The position numbers and the translations under genes are program-made. From positions 1,488,001 to 1,552,000 of the forward strand of contig NZ_JACHGY010000001.1 of NCBI RefSeq assembly GCF_014207595.1: a stretch of DNA of 64,000 bases. Reading direction: 5' to 3'. Shown here piece after piece: positions 41,270 through 51,750 of the stretch. Position 1 is the stretch's first letter; each line of letters begins with the position of its first letter. The notes under the pieces are model-generated. The model was not told where the DNA came from. It searched no databases and worked only from the letters and a program-made list of their open reading frames with translations. The DNA comes from Algisphaera agarilytica. Its GTDB lineage: Bacteria > Planctomycetota > Phycisphaerae > Phycisphaerales > Phycisphaeraceae.

Positions 41270-42814
41270 TCACTCGACGTACTCGGCGGACTCGCCCTCG
41301 GCGGGCGCCTCCCCCTCGGCAACGGGTGTCTCGGGCCCGGCGGGTTGGGGGACGAGGATCTCGCAGTCTTTCAACGCGCCGCGGAGCAGTTCGATGCCCT
41401 CGGCCGAGATGCCGGTGTCGAAGAGGAAAAGCCGACGCAGCGACTTCATCTGCGACAGGGTTTCGACGGCCGAGTCGTCGATCGCGGTGCCGTGCAGGTT
41501 GAGCGAGCGGAGCTTGTTCAGCCCGACGAGGTGCTGGAGGTCTTCGGGGGTGATGTTCGTTTGGCCGAGCTGCAGCGTTGAGAGCGCGGGGAAGGATACG
41601 ATCTGTTGGACCGCCCCGGGTTCGAGTTGGCGACGCCAGAGGTTGATCGACACCAGGTGAGTCGCCACCGGCTCGAGTTCAGCCAAGACCTCCGCGCTCA
41701 ACGGGGCCGAGGCGTTCTGGGTTTCGAGGAACAGCCCGTCTTCGAGGTTCTGCGAGTAGGCGAAGAGGTCGATGCCGTAGTGAGACTTGATCTGGCCCGC
41801 GACCGCAGCGAACGCCTCGGGGCTCAGCGGCTCGGGTACCTCTTCTTCGACGCCCAGCAGTTCCATCACCGCAGCTTCGATCGCTTCGGGGAATGATTGC
41901 TCGGCGAGTTGTTGGATCGTGACTGTCTCGGACGCACCGCCCTCGATCCACCAGCCGATGAGCGCGGCTTCCTGTGCGGAGAGCCGGTCCTTCTCGATGG
42001 GCGGCATGACTTTGTCGTCGTTGAGGGGCAAGGAGATGCGCGTGAAGACTTCGCTGCCCGACAGGTCGCCGTGGACCACGCCGGGGATTCCGCTCTTGCC
42101 GCCGGCGAGCAGCAGCTCGAACTCGTCCATGCGGAATCGACCCTTCTCCTTGGCTTCGCTGTGACACGAGTAGCAGTGCTGGTTGAAAATCGGCTCGATG
42201 ATGCCCGCGAACACCGGCGAGGCTTCGCTCAAGGGCGGCGGCGGCGCTTCGTACACCCCCAGCGTCTGCTGGAACGACACGGGCAGCTTGGCGTAGAGGT
42301 AGTCTTCGCCGTGCACCAGCGATGCCCCGTGGTGGCTGCCCCAGGTCAGCGACGCCAGGCTCAAACCCAGCGTCGCGAGGTAGGGCACGTAAACCCCGGC
42401 ACGTTTGGTCGTGGTGTACGCCAGCCGAATGACGAGCGCCGCGATCATCACCACTGTCGTGATGATCCCGCCCCAGAGGTGGTCGTCGAGCAGCTCGCCC
42501 GCATCGCCGTCGCCCCAGGCAAGCATGTAGCCCAGCACGCAGGTCGCCACCGCAAAGCAGATCGCCAAGCCCATGAGCACCGACGGCACGGGGCGCAACG
42601 CCTTGCCGAACTTCGGCAGCCCGAGCATCTCGAACACGGGCACGATCAGCAGCAAACCGATCGGGAAGTGCAGCGCCAGGATATGGAACCTCCCCGCCGC
42701 CACGACCCAGTCGGGCCCGGGCTCGCCTTCCAGCGGAAACACGAACGGCATCGCCACGAGCGCGGCCGCCACTAGCGCCCCGAGGATTCCCAAAACAATG
42801 GTGAGTGTCTTCAT
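41270..42814 (-). CDS. Membrane-anchored cytochrome c (PSCyt1) with leucine-rich repeats
   Basis: A 514-aa protein. The N-terminal 160 residues form about five helices of a DUF2231-like anchor (GRFHILALHFPIGLLLIVPVFEMLGL). A PSCyt1 c-type haem domain follows, with CYSCH (about 216-220) and a C-terminal MPPxEKDRL. The last third has leucine-rich repeats (LQLGQTNITPEDLQHLVGLNKLRSLNLHGTAIDDSAV). It ends in a Glu/Ala/Pro-rich tail. It is last in a three-gene unit with PSD1 and DUF1501 proteins. It presumably accepts electrons from them and passes them into the membrane. The GRFHxLxLHxPIG anchor is also found on the 1194-aa protein of the next unit. Confidence 0.88.
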   Translation of the reverse strand: MKTLTIVLGILGALVAAALVAMPFVFPLEGEPGPDWVVAAGRFHILALHFPIGLLLIVPVFEMLGLPKFGKALRPVPSVLMGLAICFAVATCVLGYMLAWGDGDAGELLDDHLWGGIITTVVMIAALVIRLAYTTTKRAGVYVPYLATLGLSLASLTWGSHHGASLVHGEDYLYAKLPVSFQQTLGVYEAPPPPLSEASPVFAGIIEPIFNQHCYSCHSEAKEKGRFRMDEFELLLAGGKSGIPGVVHGDLSGSEVFTRISLPLNDDKVMPPIEKDRLSAQEAALIGWWIEGGASETVTIQQLAEQSFPEAIEAAVMELLGVEEEVPEPLSPEAFAAVAGQIKSHYGIDLFAYSQNLEDGLFLETQNASAPLSAEVLAELEPVATHLVSINLWRRQLEPGAVQQIVSFPALSTLQLGQTNITPEDLQHLVGLNKLRSLNLHGTAIDDSAVETLSQMKSLRRLFLFDTGISAEGIELLRGALKDCEILVPQPAGPETPVAEGEAPAEGESAEYVE

Positions 42815-42838
42815 AAAAAACAGATCGATGCGTCGCGC

Positions 42839-44329
42839 TTACGACTTCAGGAGGTCCTTGATCACGTGCGCCTCTTCCACACCGGTCAGGCGCTGGTCCA
42901 GGCCCTGGTGCTTGACGCTGAACCGGCTGTGGTCGATGCCCAGCTGATGAAGGATGGTGGCGTTGAGGTCGCGGATGTGGACGGGGTTTTCGGTGATGTT
43001 GTAGCCGAAGTCGTCGGTCTCGCCGTAGACGATCCCGGGCTTCACGCCCGCGCCGGCCATCCACATGGTAAAGCAGCGCGGGTGGTGGTCACGGCCGTAG
43101 GTCTTGCTGGTCAGCGGGCCCTGGCAGTAGATCGTTCGGCCGAACTCGCCGCCCCAGACCACGAGCGTGTCTTCGAGCAGGCCGCGCTGCTTCAGGTCGG
43201 TGATCAGGGCGTAGCTGGCCTGGTCGATGTCGCGGCACTGGTTGGGCAGGTCCTGCGGGATCGCGCCGTGCTGGTCCCAGCCGCGGTGGAAGATCTGGGT
43301 GAAGCGCACGCCGCGCTCGGCCATGCGCCGTGCGAGCAGGCAGTTGTAGGCGAAGGTGCCGGGCTTCTCGACGTCGGGTCCGTAGAGCTCGAGCGTCTTC
43401 TTGGACTCGCCGGACATGTCGGTGAGTTCGGGCACGGAGGCCTGCATGCGGAAGGCCATCTCGTATTGGGCGATACGTGCGTGGACCTCGGGGTCGCCGA
43501 TCTCTTCGTAGGTTTCCTGGTTGAGGTGCTCCAGGCCGTCGAGCATGATCCGGCGGGAGTGCGTGCCCACGCCGTCGGGGTTGCTGAGGTAGAGCACGGG
43601 GTCGCCCATGGACTGGAAGGCCACGCCCTGGTGCTCCGATGGCAGGAAGCCGCTGCCCCATAGGCGTGAGAACAACGCCTGGGCGCTCTGGCGTCCGGTC
43701 CAGCTGGAGTTGAGCACGACGAACGTGGGGAGGTTTTCGTTGCTCGCGCCCAGGCCGTAGCTCACCCACGCGCCGAGGCTCGGCAGGCCGGGGATCTGCC
43801 GGCCGGTCTGGATGTAGGTGATGGCCGGGTCGTGGTTGATCGCCTCGGTCCACATCGACTTGATGATCGCGATGTCGTCAACCATCTGCGAGGTGTAGGG
43901 AAGAAGTTCACTCACGAACGCGCCGGACTGGCCGTGTTGTTTGAAGTCGTAGATGGAGTGGGCGATGGGGAAGCGTGCCTGCCCGGAGGTCATGCCAGTG
44001 AGGCGTTGACCGCCGCGGATTTCTTCGGGCAGGTCCTTGTCGTGCCAGAGCTTCATGTACGGCTTGTAGTCGAACATGTCGTGCTGCGACGGCGCGCCGG
44101 ACATGAACAGGTAGATCACCCGCTTGGCCTTGGGCGCGAAGTGCGGAGAGCCGAGGGCGCCGCGCCCCTCGGGCAGGATCAGCGACGCGGGGTTGGTCTC
44201 GCCCGCCGAGGCGAGCGGGTTCTTGCCGAGCATGGAGGCGAGCGCGATGCCGCCCAGGCCTTTACCCATGCGGGTAAAAAACTGTCGGCGGGTTTCGAGC
44301 TGGAGGTATTCTTCGACGGGGTAACTCAT
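42839..44329 (-). CDS. DUF1501 protein
   Basis: A 496-aa protein with a twin-arginine signal ([22 protein letters not shown]), so it is exported folded. The body is the DUF1501 family, distantly related to sulfatase/alkaline phosphatase-like folds: [44 protein letters not shown] and VWGGEFGRT. It is second in a unit with the PSD1 cytochrome protein, the usual partner in Planctomycetes. The pair is thought to act on an extracellular or periplasmic organic substrate, but the reaction is unproven. Confidence 0.93.
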   Translation of the reverse strand: MSYPVEEYLQLETRRQFFTRMGKGLGGIALASMLGKNPLASAGETNPASLILPEGRGALGSPHFAPKAKRVIYLFMSGAPSQHDMFDYKPYMKLWHDKDLPEEIRGGQRLTGMTSGQARFPIAHSIYDFKQHGQSGAFVSELLPYTSQMVDDIAIIKSMWTEAINHDPAITYIQTGRQIPGLPSLGAWVSYGLGASNENLPTFVVLNSSWTGRQSAQALFSRLWGSGFLPSEHQGVAFQSMGDPVLYLSNPDGVGTHSRRIMLDGLEHLNQETYEEIGDPEVHARIAQYEMAFRMQASVPELTDMSGESKKTLELYGPDVEKPGTFAYNCLLARRMAERGVRFTQIFHRGWDQHGAIPQDLPNQCRDIDQASYALITDLKQRGLLEDTLVVWGGEFGRTIYCQGPLTSKTYGRDHHPRCFTMWMAGAGVKPGIVYGETDDFGYNITENPVHIRDLNATILHQLGIDHSRFSVKHQGLDQRLTGVEEAHVIKDLLKS

Positions 44330-44378
44330 GGTTGATGCCTTTGCGGGTGCAGGATCAGGGGCGAGTCGTTGGGGCGGG

Positions 44379-47300
44379 TCAGTTCTTGTTGATGAACGCG
44401 TCCATGTTCATCACCTGGTTGGCGATCATGGTCCACGTGGCCAAGTCGACCGGGTCGAGTGTTTCGTCCACCGGCGAGTCGCCCACGGCCAGCAGCTTCT
44501 TCGCGCTCTCGGGGTCTTCTTGGTAGATCGCGTGGAGCTGGTTGAACGTGTCTTCGAGGACGCCGCGTGCTTTGTCCGACGGGGCCTTGCCCATCGCCTT
44601 GGTGTAGATCAGGGCGAAGCGGTCGTCGCTTTCGGTATGCATCACGACCTGCGCGAGGTGGCGGGCCGCCTCGACGAACTGCGGGTCGTTCATCAGCACC
44701 AGCGCCTGCAGCGGCGTGTTGGTGCGCTCGCGGCGGACCCGGCAGTGCTCGCGGTCGGGCGCGTCGAAGATCATCATCGCCGGCGGCGGCGAGGTGCGCT
44801 TCCACATCGTGTACAGCGAACGGCGGTAGAGCTTGTCGCCCGTGTCGGCCTTGAAGACCCCGGTGTTGCTGTTGGGGTACGCCACCGTCTTCCACAGGCC
44901 CGCTGGCTGGTACGGCTTCACCGGGGGGCCGCCCATATCCTCGACGAGCAACGTGCTCAGCCACAACGCCTGGTCGCGGATCACCTCCGCATCGAAGCGG
45001 AAGCGGGCACCACGCGCCAGGAGCCGGTTCTCCGGGTCGACCTTGAGCACTTCGGGGCGGACCTTCGACGACTGTCGATAGGTCGAGGACATCAGCATCA
45101 GCTTGTAAATGTGCTTCACGTCCCAGCCGCTGGCGACGAACTCGTGCGCCAGCCAGTCGAGCAACTCGGGGTGCGTGGGCGGGCTGCCCTGGCTGCCGAA
45201 GTCCTCGGTGGTTTCGACGAGGCCTGCGCCGAATATCTCTTGCCAGAAGCGGTTGATCGTGACGCGTGCGGTCAGCGGGTTGTCCTCGTCGACGATCCAC
45301 CGGGCGAGGCCGAGGCGGTTGGCCGACTCGCCTTCGGGCAGCGGCGGCAGCGCCTCGGGGACGCCGGCCGTGACCCGCTCGCCGAGCTTGTCGTAGAGGC
45401 CGCGCTCCAGCACGTGGGCGAACGGCTCGGAGTCGGCCTTCTCTTCCATCACCATCGTGACCGGAGCGTAGGCACGCATCACCGCCAGCTCCGACTCGAG
45501 TGCACTAGCCTCGGCAAGCAACCCCGCAACGGCTTCGTGCTTAAACTCGGGTTCAGAGCCCTCGGCGTTTTCCGCCGCCACTTCAGCCGCCTCGCCCGAT
45601 ACCTCGGTCGGCTTGGCGGCTTCGCCCCTACGCTCTTCAGGGGTCAGCGCATTCGCCAACAACTTCAGCTCAGTCGTCGAGAGTGCCCGGTTGAACACTC
45701 GCACCTCACGCAGCCCCGCTTTCGGTCCTTCGTAGGGCTTGGCTTCTTTAGCCTCACTCTCTCCTTCAGCTTCGACTGTCGCGCTCCGATCGCCGATGAC
45801 CAACGGCTTGTCGACCGCGAAATCGCCTTTGAGCATGTGTGAGCTGCCACGGTTGGGGCCGTTCGGGATATTGCCGTGGATATAGATCTGCAGGCCCGGG
45901 CTGCTGTCGTGGTTGATCACGACACGGGACTGATCGAGCGGGTGGTAGTTCAGCGCGACGTGGTTCCATTCGCCCTGCCGAATCACCCCACCCCAAGACT
46001 TGAGTTTTGCGGTCACGACGTCGTGTTGATTGTCGCCGGACGCCAGGCGGACCTCGATCCACTTGTTCCTCAAGAGGCGGACCTGCCAGCCCTGCCCGTG
46101 GTTGTCCTGGTCGTAGCGTCCGAAGAGTACCTTGTCCGCGGGGAGGCCGCCTTCCTTGGGGACGTAGGCCCAGAAGCTGATCGTGAACGCCTCATCCCGG
46201 CTGAGGTTGCCGAAGTCTCCAAGTTCGAGGTACGTGTCGGGGCCGATCTCGATCGCGTCTTGGCCCAGCACCTCGGTCGTGGCGAGGCGCGGGAGTTGCG
46301 CTTCGGGCGCAGTCGGCTCGGCCAACTCGGTGGCTTCCGACGATTCGACAGGCTCCGCAGCCGTTTCGGAGGCAACCGCTTCGGCTGGCTCGCTGCTGTC
46401 GAACAAGTCTTCCAACCGCACGCTCAAGGCATCGGCCCCGAGCCAATCGACGCCCTGCTCGAAGCGCCAGGCATCGCCAACGGTCTGCGCGACTTCCTGC
46501 CGGATATCCCCGAGCCGGGCCTCGATCTCTTTCACCCGCGGCTGATCTTCTGCTTCGAAGACGCTGATCACCGGCTTGCTGTTCGCGCGGTTGCCATCGA
46601 GCGCCGGCTGCGTGGTGTTCCGGAAAAACGCGGCGAACTGGTAGAACTCCTTCTGCGAGACCGGGTCAAACTTGTGGTCGTGGCACGATGCACAACTCGC
46701 GGTCAGCCCGAGCCAGGTCGTCGTGGTCGCCTCGACCCGGTCGAGGGCGTAGATCGCCAGGTACTCGTCGGGGATCACGCCGCCTTCGTTGGTCGTGGGG
46801 TTGTTGCGGTTGAAGCCGGTGGCGACGCGCTGCGACTGCGTGGGGTTGGGCAGCATGTCGCCGGCGATCTGCTCGACGGTGAACTGATCGAACGGCATGT
46901 TGTCGTTGTACGCCTTCACCACCCAGTCGCGGTACGGCCAGATGTTGCGGAAGTTGTCGTAGTGGAATCCGTGCGTGTCGGCGTAGCGGGCCGCGTCCAA
47001 CCAGTACCGCGCCCGGTGCTCGCCGTACTTCGGCGAGGCGAGGAAGCGATCGACCATCTTCTCGTAGGCGTCTTCCGATTCGTCACCGACAAACGCGGCG
47101 ATCTCTTCGGGCGTCGGCGGCAGGCCACGCAGGTCGAAGCTCACCCGCCGAACGAGCGTGTACCGGTCCACGTGGTCGTTGGGCGAGAGGCCTTCGCTGT
47201 CGAGGCGACTCAGAATGAACGCGTCGATCGGGTTCTCCACCCACTCGGGGCGCGAGACGTCCGGCAACAGCGGCTGCTCGACCGGCTCGAACGACCAGTG

Positions 47301-47882
47301 GTCTTCCCACTGCGCCCCTTCTTCAATCCAACGGCGGAACAGATCGATCTGCTCGGCGTTGAGATGCTTGTGAGACTTGGGCGGCGGCATGATCTCGTCC
47401 GCGTCGGTCGCGATGATGCGTTTGTACAGCTCGCTCTGCTCGGGCTTGCCGGGGACCACGGCAAAACGCCCGCCGAGGTCACGCAGGAGGTCTTCGTGTG
47501 TGTCGAGGCGCAGCCCCGCTTCGCGGGTCCCCGAGTCGGGGCCGTGGCAGTGGAAGCAGTTGTCGGAGATGAGCGGCCGGATGTCGCGGTTGAAGCGGAC
47601 CTGCCCCTTCTGAGCGGGCGGCTGGTTGTTCGCCGCGGGCGTGATGGCGATGCCTTCACGGCTCGCTTCGGTTGCAGGCGATCCGCCCTTCCAACCCACC
47701 GCCGTGCGCACCTGGCTTCGTTCGCGTTGCGTGCCCCACATCACCAGCGGGACCGCCGCCACCGCCAGCAGCAAGCACAACAAACCCGCGACCTGCGCAA
47801 GACGGGCACCCCCCCGCCGCTTGTCTGACTCCCCGGATTGACCTGTTTCAGAACGGGAGCTGGACGTTTTACAAGACTTCAT
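44379..47882 (-). CDS. PSD1-type cytochrome protein (PSCyt1, DUF1549, LamG-like, DUF1553)
   Basis: A 1167-aa protein. An N-terminal helix (about 28-50) anchors it. A PSCyt1 haem domain follows with CFHCH (about 109-113), then DUF1549 (about 210-400: [35 protein letters not shown]) with a second haem motif CASCH. A LamG-like jelly roll (about 540-690) may bind carbohydrate. DUF1553 (about 860-1140) ends it: [41 protein letters not shown]. It is first in its unit, followed by DUF1501 and PSCyt1-LRR proteins. The upstream element at 48036 is shared with two neighbouring units. Confidence 0.95.
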   Translation of the reverse strand: MKSCKTSSSRSETGQSGESDKRRGGARLAQVAGLLCLLLAVAAVPLVMWGTQRERSQVRTAVGWKGGSPATEASREGIAITPAANNQPPAQKGQVRFNRDIRPLISDNCFHCHGPDSGTREAGLRLDTHEDLLRDLGGRFAVVPGKPEQSELYKRIIATDADEIMPPPKSHKHLNAEQIDLFRRWIEEGAQWEDHWSFEPVEQPLLPDVSRPEWVENPIDAFILSRLDSEGLSPNDHVDRYTLVRRVSFDLRGLPPTPEEIAAFVGDESEDAYEKMVDRFLASPKYGEHRARYWLDAARYADTHGFHYDNFRNIWPYRDWVVKAYNDNMPFDQFTVEQIAGDMLPNPTQSQRVATGFNRNNPTTNEGGVIPDEYLAIYALDRVEATTTTWLGLTASCASCHDHKFDPVSQKEFYQFAAFFRNTTQPALDGNRANSKPVISVFEAEDQPRVKEIEARLGDIRQEVAQTVGDAWRFEQGVDWLGADALSVRLEDLFDSSEPAEAVASETAAEPVESSEATELAEPTAPEAQLPRLATTEVLGQDAIEIGPDTYLELGDFGNLSRDEAFTISFWAYVPKEGGLPADKVLFGRYDQDNHGQGWQVRLLRNKWIEVRLASGDNQHDVVTAKLKSWGGVIRQGEWNHVALNYHPLDQSRVVINHDSSPGLQIYIHGNIPNGPNRGSSHMLKGDFAVDKPLVIGDRSATVEAEGESEAKEAKPYEGPKAGLREVRVFNRALSTTELKLLANALTPEERRGEAAKPTEVSGEAAEVAAENAEGSEPEFKHEAVAGLLAEASALESELAVMRAYAPVTMVMEEKADSEPFAHVLERGLYDKLGERVTAGVPEALPPLPEGESANRLGLARWIVDEDNPLTARVTINRFWQEIFGAGLVETTEDFGSQGSPPTHPELLDWLAHEFVASGWDVKHIYKLMLMSSTYRQSSKVRPEVLKVDPENRLLARGARFRFDAEVIRDQALWLSTLLVEDMGGPPVKPYQPAGLWKTVAYPNSNTGVFKADTGDKLYRRSLYTMWKRTSPPPAMMIFDAPDREHCRVRRERTNTPLQALVLMNDPQFVEAARHLAQVVMHTESDDRFALIYTKAMGKAPSDKARGVLEDTFNQLHAIYQEDPESAKKLLAVGDSPVDETLDPVDLATWTMIANQVMNMDAFINKN

Positions 47883-48035
47883 ATCAAACTCGTTTATTCG
47901 TGCCCTTGGCGATCGCCGGGCTAATGCACCGATCCGGTTTCACATGAATCCGATTCAAACCCCAAGAAGCCCGCTTCTTCAATTAAAAAAGACCATTCAT
48001 CTTAAATCAAGCCCAATCAAAATCCATGAACTTAT

Positions 48036-48064
48036 CCGTCAAGCTCATGCCTTATTCCGCGAAC
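48036..48064 (-). promoter_or_regulatory. Shared upstream element, copy A
   Basis: Plus-strand reading CATGCCTTATTCCGCGA (48046-48062), preceded by CCGTCAA (48036-48042). On the minus strand this gives TCGCGGAATAAGGCATG then TTGACGG, a -35-like hexamer. It lies about 155 bp before the PSD1 start (47882). 24 of 29 bases match copy B. Confidence 0.6.
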
Positions 48065-48144
48065 GCGAAACAGTCCTCTATGTTAAATCGCAAGGCGCAA
48101 TTCAGGCCAAAACTCTCATGCACGGGGTATGGAAAAAGCTATCT

Positions 48145-48176
48145 GAAACAAACCTCAAGACTGAAAACGCTTGAGG
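48145..48176 (-). terminator. Terminator of the ABC importer transcript
   Basis: On the minus strand, CCTCAAG (48176-48170) pairs with CTTGAGG (48159-48153), followed by TTTGTTTC. The stem overlaps the permease stop codon. It separates the importer unit from the PSD1 unit, which therefore needs its own promoter. Confidence 0.7.
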
Positions 48177-49165
48177 TGCTTAAGCCGATCGATGCCGACG
48201 GCGATGATGACGATCGAGCCGATGGTCATTTCCTGCACGTAGGTTTCTGCGCCGAGCATGGTGCAGGTGCTGCCGAGGATCGACATGATCAGCGCCCCGA
48301 TGAACGTGCCCATCGCCGAGCCGGACCCGCCGTTGAGCGAGCCACCGCCGATGACGACCGCGGCGATGATGTTGAGCTCCAACCCCACGGCGATCGTAGG
48401 GTTGCCGCTGCCCAGGAACGAGTACTGCATCACGCCCGCCAGGCCGGTGAACACGCCGCAGAGCACGTAGATGAACACCTTCTGGTTTTCGACGCCGATG
48501 CCGCAGAGGCGGGCCGTGTTTTCGCTCGACCCGATCGCGTAGATGTACCGCCCCAACACCGTGCGTTTGAGCAGCACGGCCGTGACGATAATGGAGGCAA
48601 TCAGCAGGTAGAACCCGATGCCGATGCCCAGCGCCCCGTCGTAGTCCATGAAGCCCTGAGCCGCGTTCTTCGGGGTGCGCACCGCCTCGCCGCCGGCGAT
48701 CCACTTCGCCACCCCGCGGAAGATCAGCATGGTTCCCAACGTGACGATGAACGGCACGATGCGGAACTTCGAAGAGATCCACCCGTTGAACAGCCCGCAT
48801 AACCCGCACGCCCCGATGGTAGCCAGGATCGCCAACGTCACCGCCAGGCCCGACGCGCTGTCCACCTCCGGCGGCGTGACACTCCCGCCGTTGACCACAA
48901 ACGCAAACACCACTGTCGCCAGCGCGATCTGCGACCCCACGCTCAGGTCGATGCCCGCGCTGATGATCACCAGCGTCATGCCCAGCGCCGCGATCCCCAC
49001 CACCACGGTCTGGATCAGCACCGTGCGGATGTTGTCGAAGCTCATGAAGTTGGCCAGGTCTTCCCCGCTGGGGTCTTTGATCTGGATCGCGATCATGCTG
49101 ACCACGATCACGAAGACCAGGCCGACGAAAGGGAGCATGTTGTAGAGGAACGGCTTGAGTTTCAT
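48155..49165 (-). CDS. Sugar ABC transporter permease, RbsC-like
   Basis: A 336-aa membrane protein with about nine helices of the ribose/xylose-type permease family. The motif AGIDLSVGSQIALA (about 70-83) and the later FIVTLGTMLIFRGVAKWI and GIGVENQKVFIYVLCGVFTGLAGVM are typical. It is third in the order binding protein, ATPase, permease, with short gaps. The substrate is probably a sugar or polyol, given the family and the nearby Gfo/Idh and isomerase genes. Translation ends inside the terminator stem. Confidence 0.95.
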   Translation of the reverse strand: MKLKPFLYNMLPFVGLVFVIVVSMIAIQIKDPSGEDLANFMSFDNIRTVLIQTVVVGIAALGMTLVIISAGIDLSVGSQIALATVVFAFVVNGGSVTPPEVDSASGLAVTLAILATIGACGLCGLFNGWISSKFRIVPFIVTLGTMLIFRGVAKWIAGGEAVRTPKNAAQGFMDYDGALGIGIGFYLLIASIIVTAVLLKRTVLGRYIYAIGSSENTARLCGIGVENQKVFIYVLCGVFTGLAGVMQYSFLGSGNPTIAVGLELNIIAAVVIGGGSLNGGSGSAMGTFIGALIMSILGSTCTMLGAETYVQEMTIGSIVIIAVGIDRLKHLKRFQS

Positions 49166-49181
49166 AACACGGTGTCACCGC

Positions 49182-50693
49182 TCAGGCGGTCTGGGCGTGG
49201 GCCTCGCCGGTGGTCGCAAACCCCATGATGTCTTGCAGCGTCCAATCCTCGATCGCGCGGACCGGGCTGAGCCGACCGCGGTACATCACAGCCAACGAGT
49301 CGCAGACGCCCTGGAGCTCGGGCAGATACGAACTGACGATGATGATCGACTTCCCCGCCGCGGCGAGCTCCTGGATGATCAGGTAGATCTCCGATTTGCT
49401 GCCGACGTCGATGCCGCGGGTGGGTTCATCCAAAAAGAAAATATCCGAGTCGTGGTTCATCAGCCGTCCGATGGCGACCTTCTGCTGGTTGCCGCCCGAC
49501 AAGGTGCTGATCGGGTCCGTGGTGGTGTGGCACTTCACGCCCAGGCGGTCGGCCCAGCGGTCGGCGATCACTTTCTCTTGTTTGAGATCAATGAATCCGT
49601 AGCGCGACGATTTGTAGAGCGACGACAGCGTCGTGTTCGCCACGATCGTCATGCTCTGGGCCAGACCCTCCTGCTTGCGGTCTTCGCTGAGCAGGTCCAG
49701 GCCCGCGGCCAAGGACCGCCCGGGCGTGACACGACGCCGCGTGAGCTCACGCCCCTGTTCCAACGCCACCTCGCCATCGATCATCGGGTCGAGGCCGAAC
49801 AGGCAGCGCAGCATTTCCGACCGCCCCGCGCCCACCAGGCCGAACACGCCGAGGATTTCGCCCCGCCGCAGCTGTAGCGAGGCGCTGGTCGGGAACTCCT
49901 GGCCGGACACGTGACCGCAGCGCAGCGCCACCTCGCCGATCTCGTGCTCAAGCCGGGGGTACATCTCGTCGAGTGATCGGCCAACCATCATCTCAATGAT
50001 CTGCGGGACAGTTACGCCGTCCATCATCCCGGTGCCGACGGTCTCGCCGTCGCGTAGCACGGTGTAGCGGTCGGCGATCTCCTGCACCTCTTCGAGGAAG
50101 TGGCTGATGTAGATCACGGCGATGCCCTGGTCGCGCAGCTTGCGGATCACCTCGAACAGCCGACGCGTGTCTTCGCTGGACAGCGAGCTGGTCGGCTCGT
50201 CCATGATGATGATCTTCGCTTCGCTGACGATCGCCCGGGCGATCTCGATCAGCTGCTGGGTGCCGATCTTCAGCGAGCCCACGCGCGTCTGCGGCGACAG
50301 GTCGGGGTGCCCGAGCAGGGCCAGCGCGTCGCGGATCTTCGGGGTGTTGTTCTTGGCGAAGCCCCAGCGGTGCTGCTCCATGCCGAGCATGATGTTCTGC
50401 TCGATGCTCAGGTCGGGGGCGAGGGTGAGCTCCTGGTAGATCATCGCGACCCCCGCGCGTCGGCCGTCGTTGGGGCGGGCCGGGGTGTACGGCCGATCGT
50501 TCAGTGTGATGCGGCCTTCGGTCGCGGGGTGGGCGCCGCTGAGGATTTTCATCAGCGTGCTCTTGCCCGCGCCGTTTTCGCCGATGAGCGCGTGGACCTC
50601 GCCCTCGTAGACGTCCAGCTCCACGCCGCGCAGGGCGTGGACCGGGCCGAAGCGTTTGTGAACGCCTTCGAGGTGGAGGATGCGACGAGCCAT
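49182..50693 (-). CDS. Sugar ABC transporter ATPase, RbsA-like (two domains)
   Basis: A 503-aa protein with two tandem ATPase domains. Domain 1: Walker A GENGAGKST (about 36-44), Walker B IIIMDEPTSSL. Domain 2: a degenerate Walker A (GLVGAGRSEM, about 286) and signature LSGGNQQKVAIGR with IFFLDEPTRGIDV. This half-degenerate pattern is normal in RbsA/MglA/XylG. It starts 4 bases past the stop of the binding-protein gene. It powers uptake by the adjacent permease. Confidence 0.96.
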   Translation of the reverse strand: MARRILHLEGVHKRFGPVHALRGVELDVYEGEVHALIGENGAGKSTLMKILSGAHPATEGRITLNDRPYTPARPNDGRRAGVAMIYQELTLAPDLSIEQNIMLGMEQHRWGFAKNNTPKIRDALALLGHPDLSPQTRVGSLKIGTQQLIEIARAIVSEAKIIIMDEPTSSLSSEDTRRLFEVIRKLRDQGIAVIYISHFLEEVQEIADRYTVLRDGETVGTGMMDGVTVPQIIEMMVGRSLDEMYPRLEHEIGEVALRCGHVSGQEFPTSASLQLRRGEILGVFGLVGAGRSEMLRCLFGLDPMIDGEVALEQGRELTRRRVTPGRSLAAGLDLLSEDRKQEGLAQSMTIVANTTLSSLYKSSRYGFIDLKQEKVIADRWADRLGVKCHTTTDPISTLSGGNQQKVAIGRLMNHDSDIFFLDEPTRGIDVGSKSEIYLIIQELAAAGKSIIIVSSYLPELQGVCDSLAVMYRGRLSPVRAIEDWTLQDIMGFATTGEAHAQTA

Positions 50694-50697
50694 GCGG

Positions 50698-51702
50698 TTA
50701 CTGCCCGGCGATCCACTTCTGGTAATCCGGGAACAACACCTGCTGCATCTCCGGGGCGTCGATGTTGTCCTTGGTGACGATAGAAACGCCCGTGTCGACG
50801 AGCTTCTCGACGGGCTTGTCTTCGAGCAGGTTGATCGATGTCTTCACCGCGAGGTAGCCCATGTTGAACGGGTCCTGCGACGCGGTGGCCGCGAGCAGGC
50901 CGTTGCGCAACGATTCTTCGATGTACGGATTGAAGTCGAACCCGACGACCTTGATCTTGTCCTTGAACGGGGACTTGTCGAGCGCCAGGAGCATACCCTC
51001 GGTGGTGGTTTGGTTGCTGCAGAAGATGCCGTCGAGTTTGTCGCCCTCGGTCTGGAGCAGCCGGGCGCCGACTTCCTGGGACTTCACTTCATCGCCGCCG
51101 CGCTGCGAGTCGGAGATGACTTGGATATTGGGGTATTTCTTGATCTCGCTGAGGAAGCCCGCCTCGCGTTGCTCGGTGCTCTGCGAACCCTCGACAAAGC
51201 GGAGCAGGCCGATGCTGCCCGATTCGTTGATCGCCTCGGCCATCGCCCGGGCACAGAGCACGCCGCCCTGGAAGTTGTCGGTGGCGACGAAGGATTCGTA
51301 GGCCGACTCGTCGTCGAGGCCCGAGTCCCAGACCACGGTTTTGATGCCCTTCTTCTTGGCGTTGGACACCGACTTGACCAGGTCCACCGCGTCGATGGGC
51401 GCAACCGCAACGGCGTCGACTTTCTTGACGATCAGGTTCTGGATGGTCTTGATCTGTTCCGAGCGGTCGTTGCCGATGGCCGGGGGCTGCCAGACGACTT
51501 CGTAGCCGGTTTCTTCGCTGGCGGCCTTCAACACGCCGCCCTGGACCATCTTCCAAAACTCCACATCGCCCGCCTTGGGCACGACCGCGATGCGCGGCAG
51601 TTTTTCGGACGAGCCCTCCGACGACGAGCCGTCGCCGCCTCCGCACGCAACGAGAGACGAGGCGACAAACACCAGGGCCAGGACGAAGATGGATTGCTTC
51701 AT
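50698..51702 (-). CDS. Sugar-binding lipoprotein, RbsB-like
   Basis: A 334-aa periplasmic binding protein of family 4 (ribose type). Lipobox SSLVAC (Cys about 20), then a Gly/Ser linker, then IAVVPKAGDVEFWKMVQGGVLKAASEETGYEV. Other marks are VDAVAVAPIDAVDLV, TVVWDSGLDD, and DGIFCSNQTTTEGMLLAL. It leads the ABC part of a large unit after the DUF1592 and DUF1552 genes, 48 bases downstream. That arrangement suggests it captures a product of those periplasmic enzymes. Confidence 0.95.
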   Translation of the reverse strand: MKQSIFVLALVFVASSLVACGGGDGSSSEGSSEKLPRIAVVPKAGDVEFWKMVQGGVLKAASEETGYEVVWQPPAIGNDRSEQIKTIQNLIVKKVDAVAVAPIDAVDLVKSVSNAKKKGIKTVVWDSGLDDESAYESFVATDNFQGGVLCARAMAEAINESGSIGLLRFVEGSQSTEQREAGFLSEIKKYPNIQVISDSQRGGDEVKSQEVGARLLQTEGDKLDGIFCSNQTTTEGMLLALDKSPFKDKIKVVGFDFNPYIEESLRNGLLAATASQDPFNMGYLAVKTSINLLEDKPVEKLVDTGVSIVTKDNIDAPEMQQVLFPDYQKWIAGQ

Positions 51703-51750
51703 AAGATCACGGGTTCCGGAGGGGGAGGCAGAGAGAAGGGATACGCAGAA